DNA of 64,000 nucleotides. Source: Hymenobacter roseosalivarius DSM 11622. Lineage in GTDB: Bacteria; Bacteroidota; Bacteroidia; Cytophagales; Hymenobacteraceae. The notes under the pieces are model-generated. The model made no database searches and was not told the DNA's origin. It worked only from the letters and a program-made list of their open reading frames with translations. Where the stretch lies: contig NZ_FWWW01000075.1 of NCBI RefSeq assembly GCF_900176135.1, positions 124,001 to 188,000 of the forward strand, given 5' to 3'. A program made the translations under genes and the position numbers. Positions 25,114-33,603 of the stretch are shown here, piece after piece (the first letter of the stretch is position 1; every line of letters begins with the position of its first letter).

Positions 25114-28080
25114 ATGAAACAAAAATTTTTACTCTCTCTCGTCTGGTGCCTGCTGCTGGTTACGGCCGCGTGGGCCCAGACCCGCACGGTGACCGGCCGC
25201 GTGACCGACGCTACGGGCACGGGCCTGCCCGGCGTGACGGTGCTGGAGCGCGGCACCACCAATGGGGTAAGCACCAGCGTCGACGGTGCCTTCTCGCTGA
25301 GTGTGCAACCCAACGCCACGCTGATCATCAGCTCCATCGGCTACAACAGCCAGACGATTCCGGTAGGCAACCAGAGCGTCATTAACGCGCGCCTGGGCTC
25401 CAACGAAACGCTGCTGAACGAGGCCGTGGTAGTGGGCTACGGCAGCCAGGCCAAGTCCGAAGTAACGGGCTCCGTCACGCAGCTCAGCAGCAAGGATGTG
25501 GAGAACATCCCAACGGTGAGCTTCGAGCAGGCCATTCAGGGCCGTACGCCGGGCGTCACCATTAACCAGGGCTCGGGTAAGCTCGGGGCCGGGGTGCAAA
25601 TCCGGGTGCGGGGCTCCTCATCAGTAACAGCTTCCAACCAGCCCTTGTATGTAATCGACGGTATTCCGGTAACCTCCCAAGACGTAGGTTCGGATACGGA
25701 GCCGCTCAACCCGCTGGCTGACCTGAACCCGAACGACATTGAGTCCATCACCATCCTAAAGGACGCCGCTTCTTCCGCTATTTATGGCTCGCGCGCTTCT
25801 AATGGGGTAATCTTGGTAACGACCAAGACCGGCCGCGCAGGCCAGACGAAGGTGAACATGGGCTACTATGTAGGTACCAGCGAAACCACTCGGCGGCAAC
25901 AGTTTCTGAACGCTGCCCAATACAAGGAGCTATTCACGGAAGCAGCCGAAAATGAAGACCTGGATGCCGCAGAAGAGTTTGAAAACAACGGCTTGGATAT
26001 TAACTCCACCGTTGATCAGAAATGGTCGGATGAGCCTTTCCGCAAGGGCAAAGTAGCGCAGTACGATGTAAACGTAAGTGGGGGCGATGCCAAGACGCGC
26101 TTCTACCTCAGCACAACGTATAATGACCAAACAGGTATCATCATTGGCAACCGGTATCGTCGGGGTAGTGCCCGCATCAACCTTGACCACTCTATTACAG
26201 AGAAGCTACGCGTGGGCTTGAACTTGTCGTTGACCCGCTCGGTAAATGATCGTACGCCCAATGATAATCTCTTCTCAAACCCCGTGCAGCTGAACGCTCT
26301 GCCCCCCATTCAGCCTAAGATTGACCCGGAGACGAACGAGCTGAACCGGAACACGCTGTACTATAACAACCTGATTGACTTGAGTCGAAGCGAGAATCGC
26401 TCTGGTACGTACCGTTCCTTCAGCAACTTCAATCTCTCGTATCAGCCAATTAAGAACTTAACGCTGCGCACAGAGGCCGGGGCTGACTTTCTGAACCTGA
26501 ACGAGAACCTTTACGGGGCAGCTGGCACTATCCTCGGTAGTAACACCGGCTATGGTTTCAGCAACCAGGTGCAGGTAATCAACTACACGACCAACAACAC
26601 GGCCGTTTACAACCGCAGCTTCAACGAAGACCACAACGTAGAGGCGCTGCTCGGTTTCTCCTTCCAGCGTTCTGATACAAAAGAGACTTCAGCCGAGGGC
26701 CGGGGATTTGCTAACCCTGAGTTCACCAAAGTTGCCAGTGCTGCCATCAAAACGGCAGGCTCGGCTTCTGAGCAAACAGGCTTCTCATTCGTCTCTTACT
26801 TTGGACGCCTCAACTATGCGTTTAAAGGCAAATATCTGTTGTCGGGTAGCGTACGCCGCGACGGCTCGTCGCGCTTTGGCGCGAATAACAAATACGGCAA
26901 CTTTGGGGCTGGTTCTATTGGTTGGGTAATTTCGGAGGAAGGTTTTCTGCAAGACAATTCTATTCTGAACTTCCTGAAGCTGCGTGCCAGCTACGGCCTC
27001 ACAGGTAACGCCGAAATCGGCAACTTCGCTTCGCGTGGCTTGTTCTTGGCTGTTCCTTATGCCGATCAGGCGGGTATTCGTCCGAGCACGGTGGTAGGCA
27101 ACCCCGATTTGTCGTGGGAGAGCACAGCCCAAGCTGACCTCGGATTGGAGTTTGGTTTCTTCGATAACCGCATTTCCGGTGAAATCGACGTGTACAACAA
27201 GAAGACTACCGACCTGCTGCTCAGCCGTCCGTTGCCATTCAGCAACGGCTACAGCAGCATTACCGAAAACGTAGGCTCATTGCAGAACCGCGGTTTGGAA
27301 ATCGCGCTGAACACGCGCAACTTCGATGGTGACTTCAAGTGGAGCACTAACTTCAACATCTCCTTCAACCGCAACAAAATCACTTCGTTGGCCGCACCTA
27401 TTCAGAGCCAGTATCTGGGCAGTGTGCGCCAGGGCGAGCCAATCGGCGTGTTCTACGGTCGTAAGTATGCTGGGGTAGACCCTGCAAATGGGGATGCGCT
27501 TTATTTTGCGGAGGATGGCAGTACTACTAATCTTGCTTCACGAGCCTTCCTACAGAAAGTGGGTGATCCTACCCCAGACTATACGGGTGGTGTTACGAAT
27601 ACTTTCTCGTTTAAAGGCTTCGACCTGAGCGTGCTGGGTCAGTTCGTGTATGGCAACGACATCTATAACTCAGCTGGTATCTTCCAGTCGGCCAATGGTG
27701 ACTACTTTGATAACCAAACCATTGACCAGCTGGATCGGTGGCAGAAGCCCGGCGACATTACGGATGTTCCTCAAGCCCGCCTATATGGTGCCAATGGCAC
27801 CGTCCAGTCGTCGCGTTGGGTAACCAAAGGTTCTTTCCTGCGGGTCAAAAACCTGACCCTGGGCTACACACTACCTCAGACGCTGGCTAAGCGTGGCTAC
27901 GCACAGTCGGCTCGTATCTACGTGTCGGCCCAAAATCTGGCGACCATTACCAACTACGATGGCTATGACCCAGAGGTAAACACCGCTGCTTTCGGTCAGG
28001 CTAACTTCCTGATTGGTCACGACTTCTACACCCCACCACTGGCCAAGACCTTCTTGGTGGGTATTAACGTAGGCTTTTAA
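25114..28080 (+). CDS. SusC/RagA-family TonB-dependent outer membrane receptor
   Basis: A 988-residue outer membrane protein. A signal peptide ends at about AWAQ (residue 22). A CarboxypepD_reg-like domain (about 24-100) has VTGRVTDATGTGLPGV and SVDGAFSL. The plug domain contains QGRTPGVTINQGSG and IRVRGSSSVTASNQPLYVIDG. The TonB-box-like end LNEAVVVGYG joins the two. A 22-strand barrel of about 740 residues follows, ending in VGINVGF, an aromatic terminus for outer membrane assembly. It imports a nutrient with the SusD-type lipoprotein that follows 17 bp later. The ligand cannot be told, and no carbohydrate enzyme lies next to it. Confidence 0.95.
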   Translation: MKQKFLLSLVWCLLLVTAAWAQTRTVTGRVTDATGTGLPGVTVLERGTTNGVSTSVDGAFSLSVQPNATLIISSIGYNSQTIPVGNQSVINARLGSNETLLNEAVVVGYGSQAKSEVTGSVTQLSSKDVENIPTVSFEQAIQGRTPGVTINQGSGKLGAGVQIRVRGSSSVTASNQPLYVIDGIPVTSQDVGSDTEPLNPLADLNPNDIESITILKDAASSAIYGSRASNGVILVTTKTGRAGQTKVNMGYYVGTSETTRRQQFLNAAQYKELFTEAAENEDLDAAEEFENNGLDINSTVDQKWSDEPFRKGKVAQYDVNVSGGDAKTRFYLSTTYNDQTGIIIGNRYRRGSARINLDHSITEKLRVGLNLSLTRSVNDRTPNDNLFSNPVQLNALPPIQPKIDPETNELNRNTLYYNNLIDLSRSENRSGTYRSFSNFNLSYQPIKNLTLRTEAGADFLNLNENLYGAAGTILGSNTGYGFSNQVQVINYTTNNTAVYNRSFNEDHNVEALLGFSFQRSDTKETSAEGRGFANPEFTKVASAAIKTAGSASEQTGFSFVSYFGRLNYAFKGKYLLSGSVRRDGSSRFGANNKYGNFGAGSIGWVISEEGFLQDNSILNFLKLRASYGLTGNAEIGNFASRGLFLAVPYADQAGIRPSTVVGNPDLSWESTAQADLGLEFGFFDNRISGEIDVYNKKTTDLLLSRPLPFSNGYSSITENVGSLQNRGLEIALNTRNFDGDFKWSTNFNISFNRNKITSLAAPIQSQYLGSVRQGEPIGVFYGRKYAGVDPANGDALYFAEDGSTTNLASRAFLQKVGDPTPDYTGGVTNTFSFKGFDLSVLGQFVYGNDIYNSAGIFQSANGDYFDNQTIDQLDRWQKPGDITDVPQARLYGANGTVQSSRWVTKGSFLRVKNLTLGYTLPQTLAKRGYAQSARIYVSAQNLATITNYDGYDPEVNTAAFGQANFLIGHDFYTPPLAKTFLVGINVGF

Positions 28081-28097
28081 TCTCAACGGAATTACTG

Positions 28098-29492
28098 ATG
28101 AAAACGATATTTTTCCGATCGGCCGCTATTACAGCCCTGAGCTTGAGCTTGGGTCTGGGCGCGTGCGACGATAAACTCAATATTGATCCGCTGCAAGCCA
28201 TCGATGCCACCACGGCGTTGAACTCTGAAGCTAACGTGACCAGCGCCGTCGTTGGTTTGTACTCCTCTATTAGCGGCTCGAACCTGTACGGCGGCAACCT
28301 GATTATGGTACCAGAGCTTATGGCAGCTGATGGCTACATCAACTTTCAGGGCACCTTTGCCAACTACCGGCAACTGGCCCGCCGAACTACCAACTCGGAA
28401 AACGCTACGGCTCAGGGTATTTGGCAGGCTGCTTATCAGACTATCAACCAAGCTAATCTGGTGATTGATGCGCTGCCCGTTGTAACCACGCCCGCCCTAA
28501 AGGCGCGGTTCGAAGGGGAAGCTCGCTTTATCCGGGCTGCTATGTACTTCGAACTGGTACGCTTGTACGCAAAGCAGTACACCCCCGGAACAACCAACAC
28601 GCAGTTGGGAGTGCCTATTAACCTAGTGCCCGTAAAAACGTCTAAGGAAGCTTCAGTGCTGGGCGCACGGGCTACGGTAGAGGAAGTGTACACGCAAGTA
28701 ATTACGGACCTAACGCAGGCTTCGACGTTGCTGCCAGCCAACAATGGCTCGAGGGCCTCACGCTTCACGGCCAAGGCGCTGCTGTCGCGTGTGTACTTGC
28801 AGCAAAGTAACTTTACGGCCGCCCGGACCCAGGCCAACGACGTTATTGTGAATAGTGGTAGAACCCTATCTCCCACATTGCAGTCAGTGTTCACGGGCCG
28901 TAACACGTCCGAAACGTTGCTGGAAATTCAACAGAACGATCAGAATAATGCGGGGACCTTAACTACGTTCTTCTCTAGTATCGGTGATTTGGGCCGCGGC
29001 GACATACAGGTGCTGTCCGCTTTTGCTAACCAGTATGAGGCTACGGATGCCCGTGGCCGCTTGCAGCTTATCTACCCCGGAACGGGCCGAAACAGCTTCA
29101 GTGGCCAATTGCGGTCAGGTAAGTACACGACATTAGGTCAAAACATTCCGGTAATACGTCTCGCCGAAATGTATTTGAATCGCGCTGAGACTGCATTTCG
29201 GGCAGGGGATCTCCCTGCTGCCCTTGCAGATGTCAACCGTATTCGTACTCGTTCAGGTGCTACGCCTTTGACTGCTCCTAATCTGACGCTTGCCACTATT
29301 CTGCGTGAGCGGCAGTTGGAGCTCGCTTTTGAGGGCTTTCGCATTCATGATCTGAAACGGACTGGTACGAATATCGTCACTACCGGTACTCCGCCAGTTA
29401 TCATTCCGATTACCAGTAATATTCTGGTGCTTCCAATTCCGAAGCGTGAGACGGACCTGAATCCCAATCTGGTGCAGAACCCTGGTTACTAA
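28098..29492 (+). CDS. SusD/RagB-family nutrient-binding lipoprotein
   Basis: A 464-residue surface lipoprotein partner of the SusC receptor. The lipobox LGLGACDDK places the lipidated Cys at 23, and the following acidic residues fit the Bacteroidota surface-export signal. Features of the RagB/SusD family include LNSEANVTSAVVGLYSSI, FIRAAMYFELVRLYA with the TPR-like helices (about 130-200), RLAEMYLNRAE and ERQLELAFEGFRIHDLKR near the C-terminus. It lies in one transcription unit with the receptor. Length is a little shorter than the 500-600 of glycan-type SusD proteins. Confidence 0.95.
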   Translation: MKTIFFRSAAITALSLSLGLGACDDKLNIDPLQAIDATTALNSEANVTSAVVGLYSSISGSNLYGGNLIMVPELMAADGYINFQGTFANYRQLARRTTNSENATAQGIWQAAYQTINQANLVIDALPVVTTPALKARFEGEARFIRAAMYFELVRLYAKQYTPGTTNTQLGVPINLVPVKTSKEASVLGARATVEEVYTQVITDLTQASTLLPANNGSRASRFTAKALLSRVYLQQSNFTAARTQANDVIVNSGRTLSPTLQSVFTGRNTSETLLEIQQNDQNNAGTLTTFFSSIGDLGRGDIQVLSAFANQYEATDARGRLQLIYPGTGRNSFSGQLRSGKYTTLGQNIPVIRLAEMYLNRAETAFRAGDLPAALADVNRIRTRSGATPLTAPNLTLATILRERQLELAFEGFRIHDLKRTGTNIVTTGTPPVIIPITSNILVLPIPKRETDLNPNLVQNPGY

Positions 29493-29512
29493 TCGAGTTT
29501 ACATTGAGGCAT

Positions 29513-29549
29513 AAAAAAGCCCCCCAGAGTCCTTCTGGGGGGCTTTTTT
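29513..29549. terminator. Bidirectional terminator between SusD and prohibitin-like genes
   Basis: AAAAAAGCCCCCCAGAG, loop, CTGGGGGGCTTTTTT. Perfect GC-rich stem with A/T flanks on both sides between convergent genes. Confidence 0.92.
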
Positions 29550-29565
29550 ATGCCTTATCAATTAG

Positions 29566-30474
29566 CTATTTATCGGTCAGCAACACCTGGGGGGCATTTC
29601 GGCTGTTGCCCATGATGATGACCTTGCTGTTGGCGGAAGTGGCGATGGCCTGGTTGGCCTTGATGGTTTCGTATTGCAGAAGCTTGTCGCTGAGCTCGGC
29701 GCTGATGATTTTCTGGTAGTCGGCGATGCCCTGGGCTTCGAGGCGCTTGCGCTCGGCTTCCTGCCGCTCCTTCTGCAGCACGAACTGCATCTTCTGGGCT
29801 TCCTGCTCGGCGGAAATCTTGCTTTCGATGCTGCGTTTGACGGGGGCGGGAAGCTGGATATTGCGAATCAGGAGCTGCTCGAGCTGAAGGCCGCGTTGCT
29901 TAAAGTCGCGGTCGATGGTGTTGTAAATGCGGCTCTGAAACTCGTCGCGCCGAGTAGAGTAGAGGGCCACGGCGTCGTAATACACGGCATTGTCGCGGAT
30001 GCGGGTGCGCGTGACGGGGCGCACGATGGCATCCTGATAGTTGGGGCCAATGGTAGACAAAACGTGAGGCGCCTTGTCGGGCACTACACGGTAAAGCACT
30101 GTCAGATCGATGACGACTTCTAGGCCGTCGGCGGTGAGCACCTGAATGGCATCGTCGCCCACGCGCTGGCCTTCCTCACGCTGGGCCGACATGGTGTAGT
30201 TCTGGGTGCGCGTGTCAAATTTGGTGACGTCTACCAGCGGATTAACCACATTCAGGCCGCTGGTAAGGATGCGCGGCTGCACCTTACCAAACAGCGTCTG
30301 AACGCCGACTTGCCCGGCCTCAATCTGTACCATCGTACTCAGCGCTAAGCCCAGCACCACCAACGTAAGCCCGGCGAACAGCAGCAGGCTGCGAAACTGC
30401 TGGAAAGCGTACGAGATTTTGCTCGCATTATACCCCAGAATAAGCAGCACAAGGCCGAGAAAAACAAGAGTCAT
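29566..30474 (-). CDS. SPFH/prohibitin-family membrane protein
   Basis: A 302-residue membrane-anchored protein with a hydrophobic hairpin (about 3-15 and 28-50), an SPFH domain at about 52-220, and a coiled-coil at about 215-270 rich in EAQ and QEAERKRLEAQG. It resembles prohibitins and HflK-type proteins that form membrane rings and modulate proteases. The domain reads VGVQTLFGKV...IRNIQLP. It stands alone, converging with SusD. Its exact role is not visible. Confidence 0.85.
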   Translation of the reverse strand: MTLVFLGLVLLILGYNASKISYAFQQFRSLLLFAGLTLVVLGLALSTMVQIEAGQVGVQTLFGKVQPRILTSGLNVVNPLVDVTKFDTRTQNYTMSAQREEGQRVGDDAIQVLTADGLEVVIDLTVLYRVVPDKAPHVLSTIGPNYQDAIVRPVTRTRIRDNAVYYDAVALYSTRRDEFQSRIYNTIDRDFKQRGLQLEQLLIRNIQLPAPVKRSIESKISAEQEAQKMQFVLQKERQEAERKRLEAQGIADYQKIISAELSDKLLQYETIKANQAIATSANSKVIIMGNSRNAPQVLLTDK

Positions 30475-30622
30475 ACAGGGGAGGGGTTAGGGTAGAAAGG
30501 GAAGTGGTAGCGAGGAGAAGGCGCGAAAAATGCCCCTCGCCCGCTACGAAAAGATACGAGTTTGAGCCACCGTTTGAAATAGAGCGGTGAAACCGGCGGG
30601 TTTTAAAATCACTGAGCACAGG

Positions 30623-31105
30623 CTATTCATCCTCATCCTCGTCCTCCTGCAGGGCGTCGAAGTCTATCTCCTGAGCTAGCGCTAGAGCTTCCCGTATCAC
30701 GGCGTCCATCAGGGGCTGGATATCGGCGTCGAGGGTGCGCTCGAAAAGCTGCAAGATCTGTTCGCCCTCCTCATTCACATAGAGGTTGGTATAAAGACGC
30801 TCAAAAAGTTTGGCGTCACGGGTAATAACGGTGTCGATGTCGGCGACGGAGCGGGCGCCCAGGGCGCGGTGCAGCACGTCGAGTACACGGCGGCTTTCCT
30901 CGTGGTCGCCCAGGTCGGTGAGCAACTTGAGCAAGGACATGGCCACGCCCAGGCGCACGCGCTCAAAGCGGAAGGGAACATCGGCGCGGCGGGCGTGCTC
31001 GAAGGTGGCGTAGGCCGCCGTGTCGGGCTCAGTGAGGTAGTAAGCCGCGTCAGCGTCGGTGCGAAAGGCGGCACGTAGCAATTGTTCGTAGTCAAGAGCA
31101 CTCAT
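30623..31105 (-). CDS. Hypothetical protein with an acidic tail
   Basis: A 160-residue soluble protein, mostly helical, with no signal peptide. It contains repeated helical segments (LLKLLTDLGDHEESRRVLDV, LFERLYTNLYV) and ends in the acidic tail EDEDEDE. I do not recognise the family. Start at ATG 31105. It is 148 bp from the prohibitin-like gene on the same strand and could be co-transcribed with it. Confidence 0.65.
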   Translation of the reverse strand: MSALDYEQLLRAAFRTDADAAYYLTEPDTAAYATFEHARRADVPFRFERVRLGVAMSLLKLLTDLGDHEESRRVLDVLHRALGARSVADIDTVITRDAKLFERLYTNLYVNEEGEQILQLFERTLDADIQPLMDAVIREALALAQEIDFDALQEDEDEDE

Positions 31106-31314
31106 GTTGGTAGTGATAAAGAAGCGTGAAAGGCCTTGGGGCCGCCGTTGAAAAAGCCCCCCAGAGCAGGTAGACGTAACCTAAAAGGTGAAAGGTACGA
31201 TTGGAGAAAAGACAGCGCGGGTTTTAATCGGCAGTAGTTTTTTTACGGAGCGCCGGTAGGCCGATCTGTGACGTATTATTTTCCCATTTGACACACTTTT
31301 TAATTGCAAGACGA

Positions 31315-31584
31315 ATGACACACAAGAAAAAATGGCTGCTGTTTGCTCCCTCCGGACTGATGCTGGTTGGGTTTGGCACTTGTCTGATTCAATGGGCTAC
31401 CAGCCTCCAGCGCAAGCAAGTACCCACTGCCGAGTGGGTGGCGGCCGGTACCCTGGCGCTGGGCGTGTTCAATGCCGGGCTGTGCGTATTTGGGCGCGGC
31501 GTGTCGGAAGGCGTACTGTATGAGCTGCGCGAGAAAGGCCCTTCTGCCGTTATAACAGACGAGATTCCGCAGGCGCAGGAGTAG
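31315..31584 (+). CDS. Small two-segment membrane protein
   Basis: 89 residues. Starts MTHKKKWLLFAPSGLMLVGF; two hydrophobic segments (about 7-25 and 40-60), basic N-terminus, and a soluble C-terminal tail with a short acidic end. No family recognised. An upstream TTG at 31288 would add nine residues, but ATG 31315 is preferred since the KKK start fits a membrane N-terminus. Confidence 0.6.
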   Translation: MTHKKKWLLFAPSGLMLVGFGTCLIQWATSLQRKQVPTAEWVAAGTLALGVFNAGLCVFGRGVSEGVLYELREKGPSAVITDEIPQAQE

Positions 31585-31671
31585 CCAATAGCACAACTAG
31601 GAGGAAAGCCAAAAAACAGGGAGCCATTTGCGCCCGCTGTTTTTCGGCTTCTCGATTCCCGGCTGAGGGGT

Positions 31672-31725
31672 CTGGATAGCAGGTGGTAGTACGGCTCCAA
31701 AGCCGTACTACCACCTGCTATCCAG
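31672..31725. repeat. Perfect 25-bp-arm palindrome
   Basis: The arms 31672-31696 and 31701-31725 are perfectly complementary with loop CCAA. The core GGTGGTAGTACGGCT resembles the outer hairpins of the three-hairpin elements. It lies in the 386-bp gap 31585-31970, in which I see no gene; the rest of the gap is A/T-rich spacer. Confidence 0.85.
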
Positions 31726-31970
31726 GTCGGAAACGGACCTCGATTGAGGCATTTTACCTGAACATTAGCTGGTGATAAGCGTAAGAAAACGACTGTGGAG
31801 ATTTAGTAGACATACTAGATATAGCGTATTGTTAATCTGTTGATTACTCATCTCTTCATTCAGCTTCGCTAAGCAAACCGGATTGCTTCGTCCCAGTTAA
31901 ACATCCGTAGGTCACTCACGGGCACCCGCCTGACGGCTTGCTGGCTCCGTCATCCTCCAAATCCCCTTCC

Positions 31971-32606
31971 ATGACAAACGATTCTTTCACCGACCAGCCC
32001 GGCGCCGCGCCGGACGATGGCTCGCGGCGTAGCTTTATGAAGCAGGCGGGGGGCATTTTGGGTCTGGCCCTGACGCCGCCTTTCGTCAGTCAGGCTGAGC
32101 GGCTCACCGCACTTTCCCGCAAGGTGCAGGGCGTATCGGAAATGCGGCTGAAAGTGAATGGTACCGTGCGCGTTATAAATGCCGAGCCCCGCGTGACCTT
32201 ACTCGATGCCCTGCGCGAGTACCTCGACCTGACCGGCTCCAAAAAAGGCTGCGACCTGGGCCAGTGCGGGGCCTGCACCGTACTGGTAGATGGCCGCCGC
32301 ATTAACTCCTGCCTCACGCTGGCCGTGATGAACCAAGGCAGGGAAATCACGACCATCGAAGGCTTGGCCAAAGGCGACGACCTGCACCCTATGCAGGCCG
32401 CCTTCGTTAAGCACGACGGTTTTCAGTGCGGCTACTGCACGCCGGGCCAGATTCTATCGGGCGTGGCCTGTGTGAATGAGGGCCACGCCACCTCCGACGC
32501 CCAAACGCGGGAGTGGATGAGCGGCAACTTATGTCGCTGTGGCGCTTACCCCAACATTGTGGCCGCAGTGCGGGAAGTACAACAGAAAGGAGGCGGAAAA
32601 GCATGA
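31971..32606 (+). CDS. Aldehyde oxidoreductase [2Fe-2S] subunit, Tat-exported
   Basis: A 211-residue small subunit of a xanthine dehydrogenase-family enzyme, PaoA-like. The N-terminus has a twin-arginine signal RRSFMKQAGG at about 18-27 followed by a hydrophobic stretch. Two [2Fe-2S] clusters are visible: C-x4-C-x2-C in GCDLGQCGACTV with a later Cys, and C-x2-C in FQCGYCTPGQ with GNLCRCGAYPN. This carries electrons from the molybdenum centre to FAD. The ATG at 31971 is preferred over an upstream start. The stop overlaps the next gene by ATGA. Confidence 0.9.
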   Translation: MTNDSFTDQPGAAPDDGSRRSFMKQAGGILGLALTPPFVSQAERLTALSRKVQGVSEMRLKVNGTVRVINAEPRVTLLDALREYLDLTGSKKGCDLGQCGACTVLVDGRRINSCLTLAVMNQGREITTIEGLAKGDDLHPMQAAFVKHDGFQCGYCTPGQILSGVACVNEGHATSDAQTREWMSGNLCRCGAYPNIVAAVREVQQKGGGKA

Positions 32607-33592
32607 ATAATTTTGCCTATCAGCAAGTGGGGAAGGCCAAAGATGCCACCGCCATTCTGCGCGAGGACAAGCAGGCGGCCTTCATTGCCGGCGGCACTAC
32701 GTTGCTGGACTTGATGAAGACCAACATCGAGCAGCATTCTCAGCTCGTAGACATTAATCTGCTGCCCTTCAAAGGCATTGAGCAGACCAGCGACGGTTTG
32801 CGCATTGGCGCGTTGGAGCGAATGAGCGACGTAGGAGAGAACCGGTTGGTGCTGGAGCAGTACCCGGCTATTTCGGAGTCGCTGCTGCTGGCCGCCTCGC
32901 CCCAACTGCGCAACATGGCCAGTATAGGGGGCAATCTGTTGCAGCGCACCCGCTGCGGCTACTTCCGCGACGTGGCTTTTCCGTGCAATAAGCGCGAGCC
33001 CGGCTCGGGCTGCCCCGCCCAGAAAGGTGACAACCGCAACCTGGCCATCCTCGGCGTGAGTGACAGCTGCATTGCCAACAGCAACCCCGGCGACCTGGCC
33101 GTGGCCCTGGTTGCCCTGGACGCAGTACTGACCTTAGAAAACGCGAAAGGCAAGCAGCGCCGCGTGCCGCTGACCAACTTTTACCTGCTGCCCGGCAACA
33201 CGCCCCACAAGGAAACCGTGCTGGAACCCGGCGAGTTGATTGTGGCCGTAACCGTGCCCACTGCCGCGCACGCCCGGCGCTCGATGTACCTGAAAGTGCG
33301 CGAGCGCACTTCCTACGCCTACGCGCTGGCTTCAGCCGCCGTGGGTCTGGATGTGCAGGGGGGGCAAATTCGCTCGGCCCGCGTGGCGCTGGGCGGCGTT
33401 GGTGCCCAGCCCTGGCGCTCGTTAGAGGCCGAAAAGATCCTGACGGGCGCTCCCGCCACGGAAGCAACGTTTCGGGCCGCCGCCGCCGCGGCCCTGCAGG
33501 GGGCGCAGCCCCGCGAACACAATGGCTATAAAGTGGAGCTGGCCAAAAACACCCTCGTGCGCGCCCTCTTCGACCTCACCGCCAAAGTCTAA
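32603..33592 (+). CDS. Aldehyde oxidoreductase FAD-binding subunit
   Basis: A 329-residue medium subunit, PaoB-like. FAD_binding_5-type N-terminal domain with FIAGGTTLLDLMK and a CO_deh_flav_C domain at the end. An insert at about 115-160 (RTRCGYFRDVAFPCNKREP, GSGCPAQ, DSCIANSNPGD) gives four Cys spaced as in E. coli PaoB, which binds an extra [4Fe-4S] cluster. It overlaps the previous stop by four bases (ATGA). The subunit is exported with the Tat-signal partner. Confidence 0.9.
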   Translation: MNNFAYQQVGKAKDATAILREDKQAAFIAGGTTLLDLMKTNIEQHSQLVDINLLPFKGIEQTSDGLRIGALERMSDVGENRLVLEQYPAISESLLLAASPQLRNMASIGGNLLQRTRCGYFRDVAFPCNKREPGSGCPAQKGDNRNLAILGVSDSCIANSNPGDLAVALVALDAVLTLENAKGKQRRVPLTNFYLLPGNTPHKETVLEPGELIVAVTVPTAAHARRSMYLKVRERTSYAYALASAAVGLDVQGGQIRSARVALGGVGAQPWRSLEAEKILTGAPATEATFRAAAAAALQGAQPREHNGYKVELAKNTLVRALFDLTAKV

Positions 33593-33603
33593 GCATCGCC
33601 GTT

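Noticed and set aside
31151..31165. AAAAAGCCCCCCAGAG as a further terminator
   Set aside because: No partner GGGGGGC stem follows, so it cannot form the hairpin. It is a single copy of the word.
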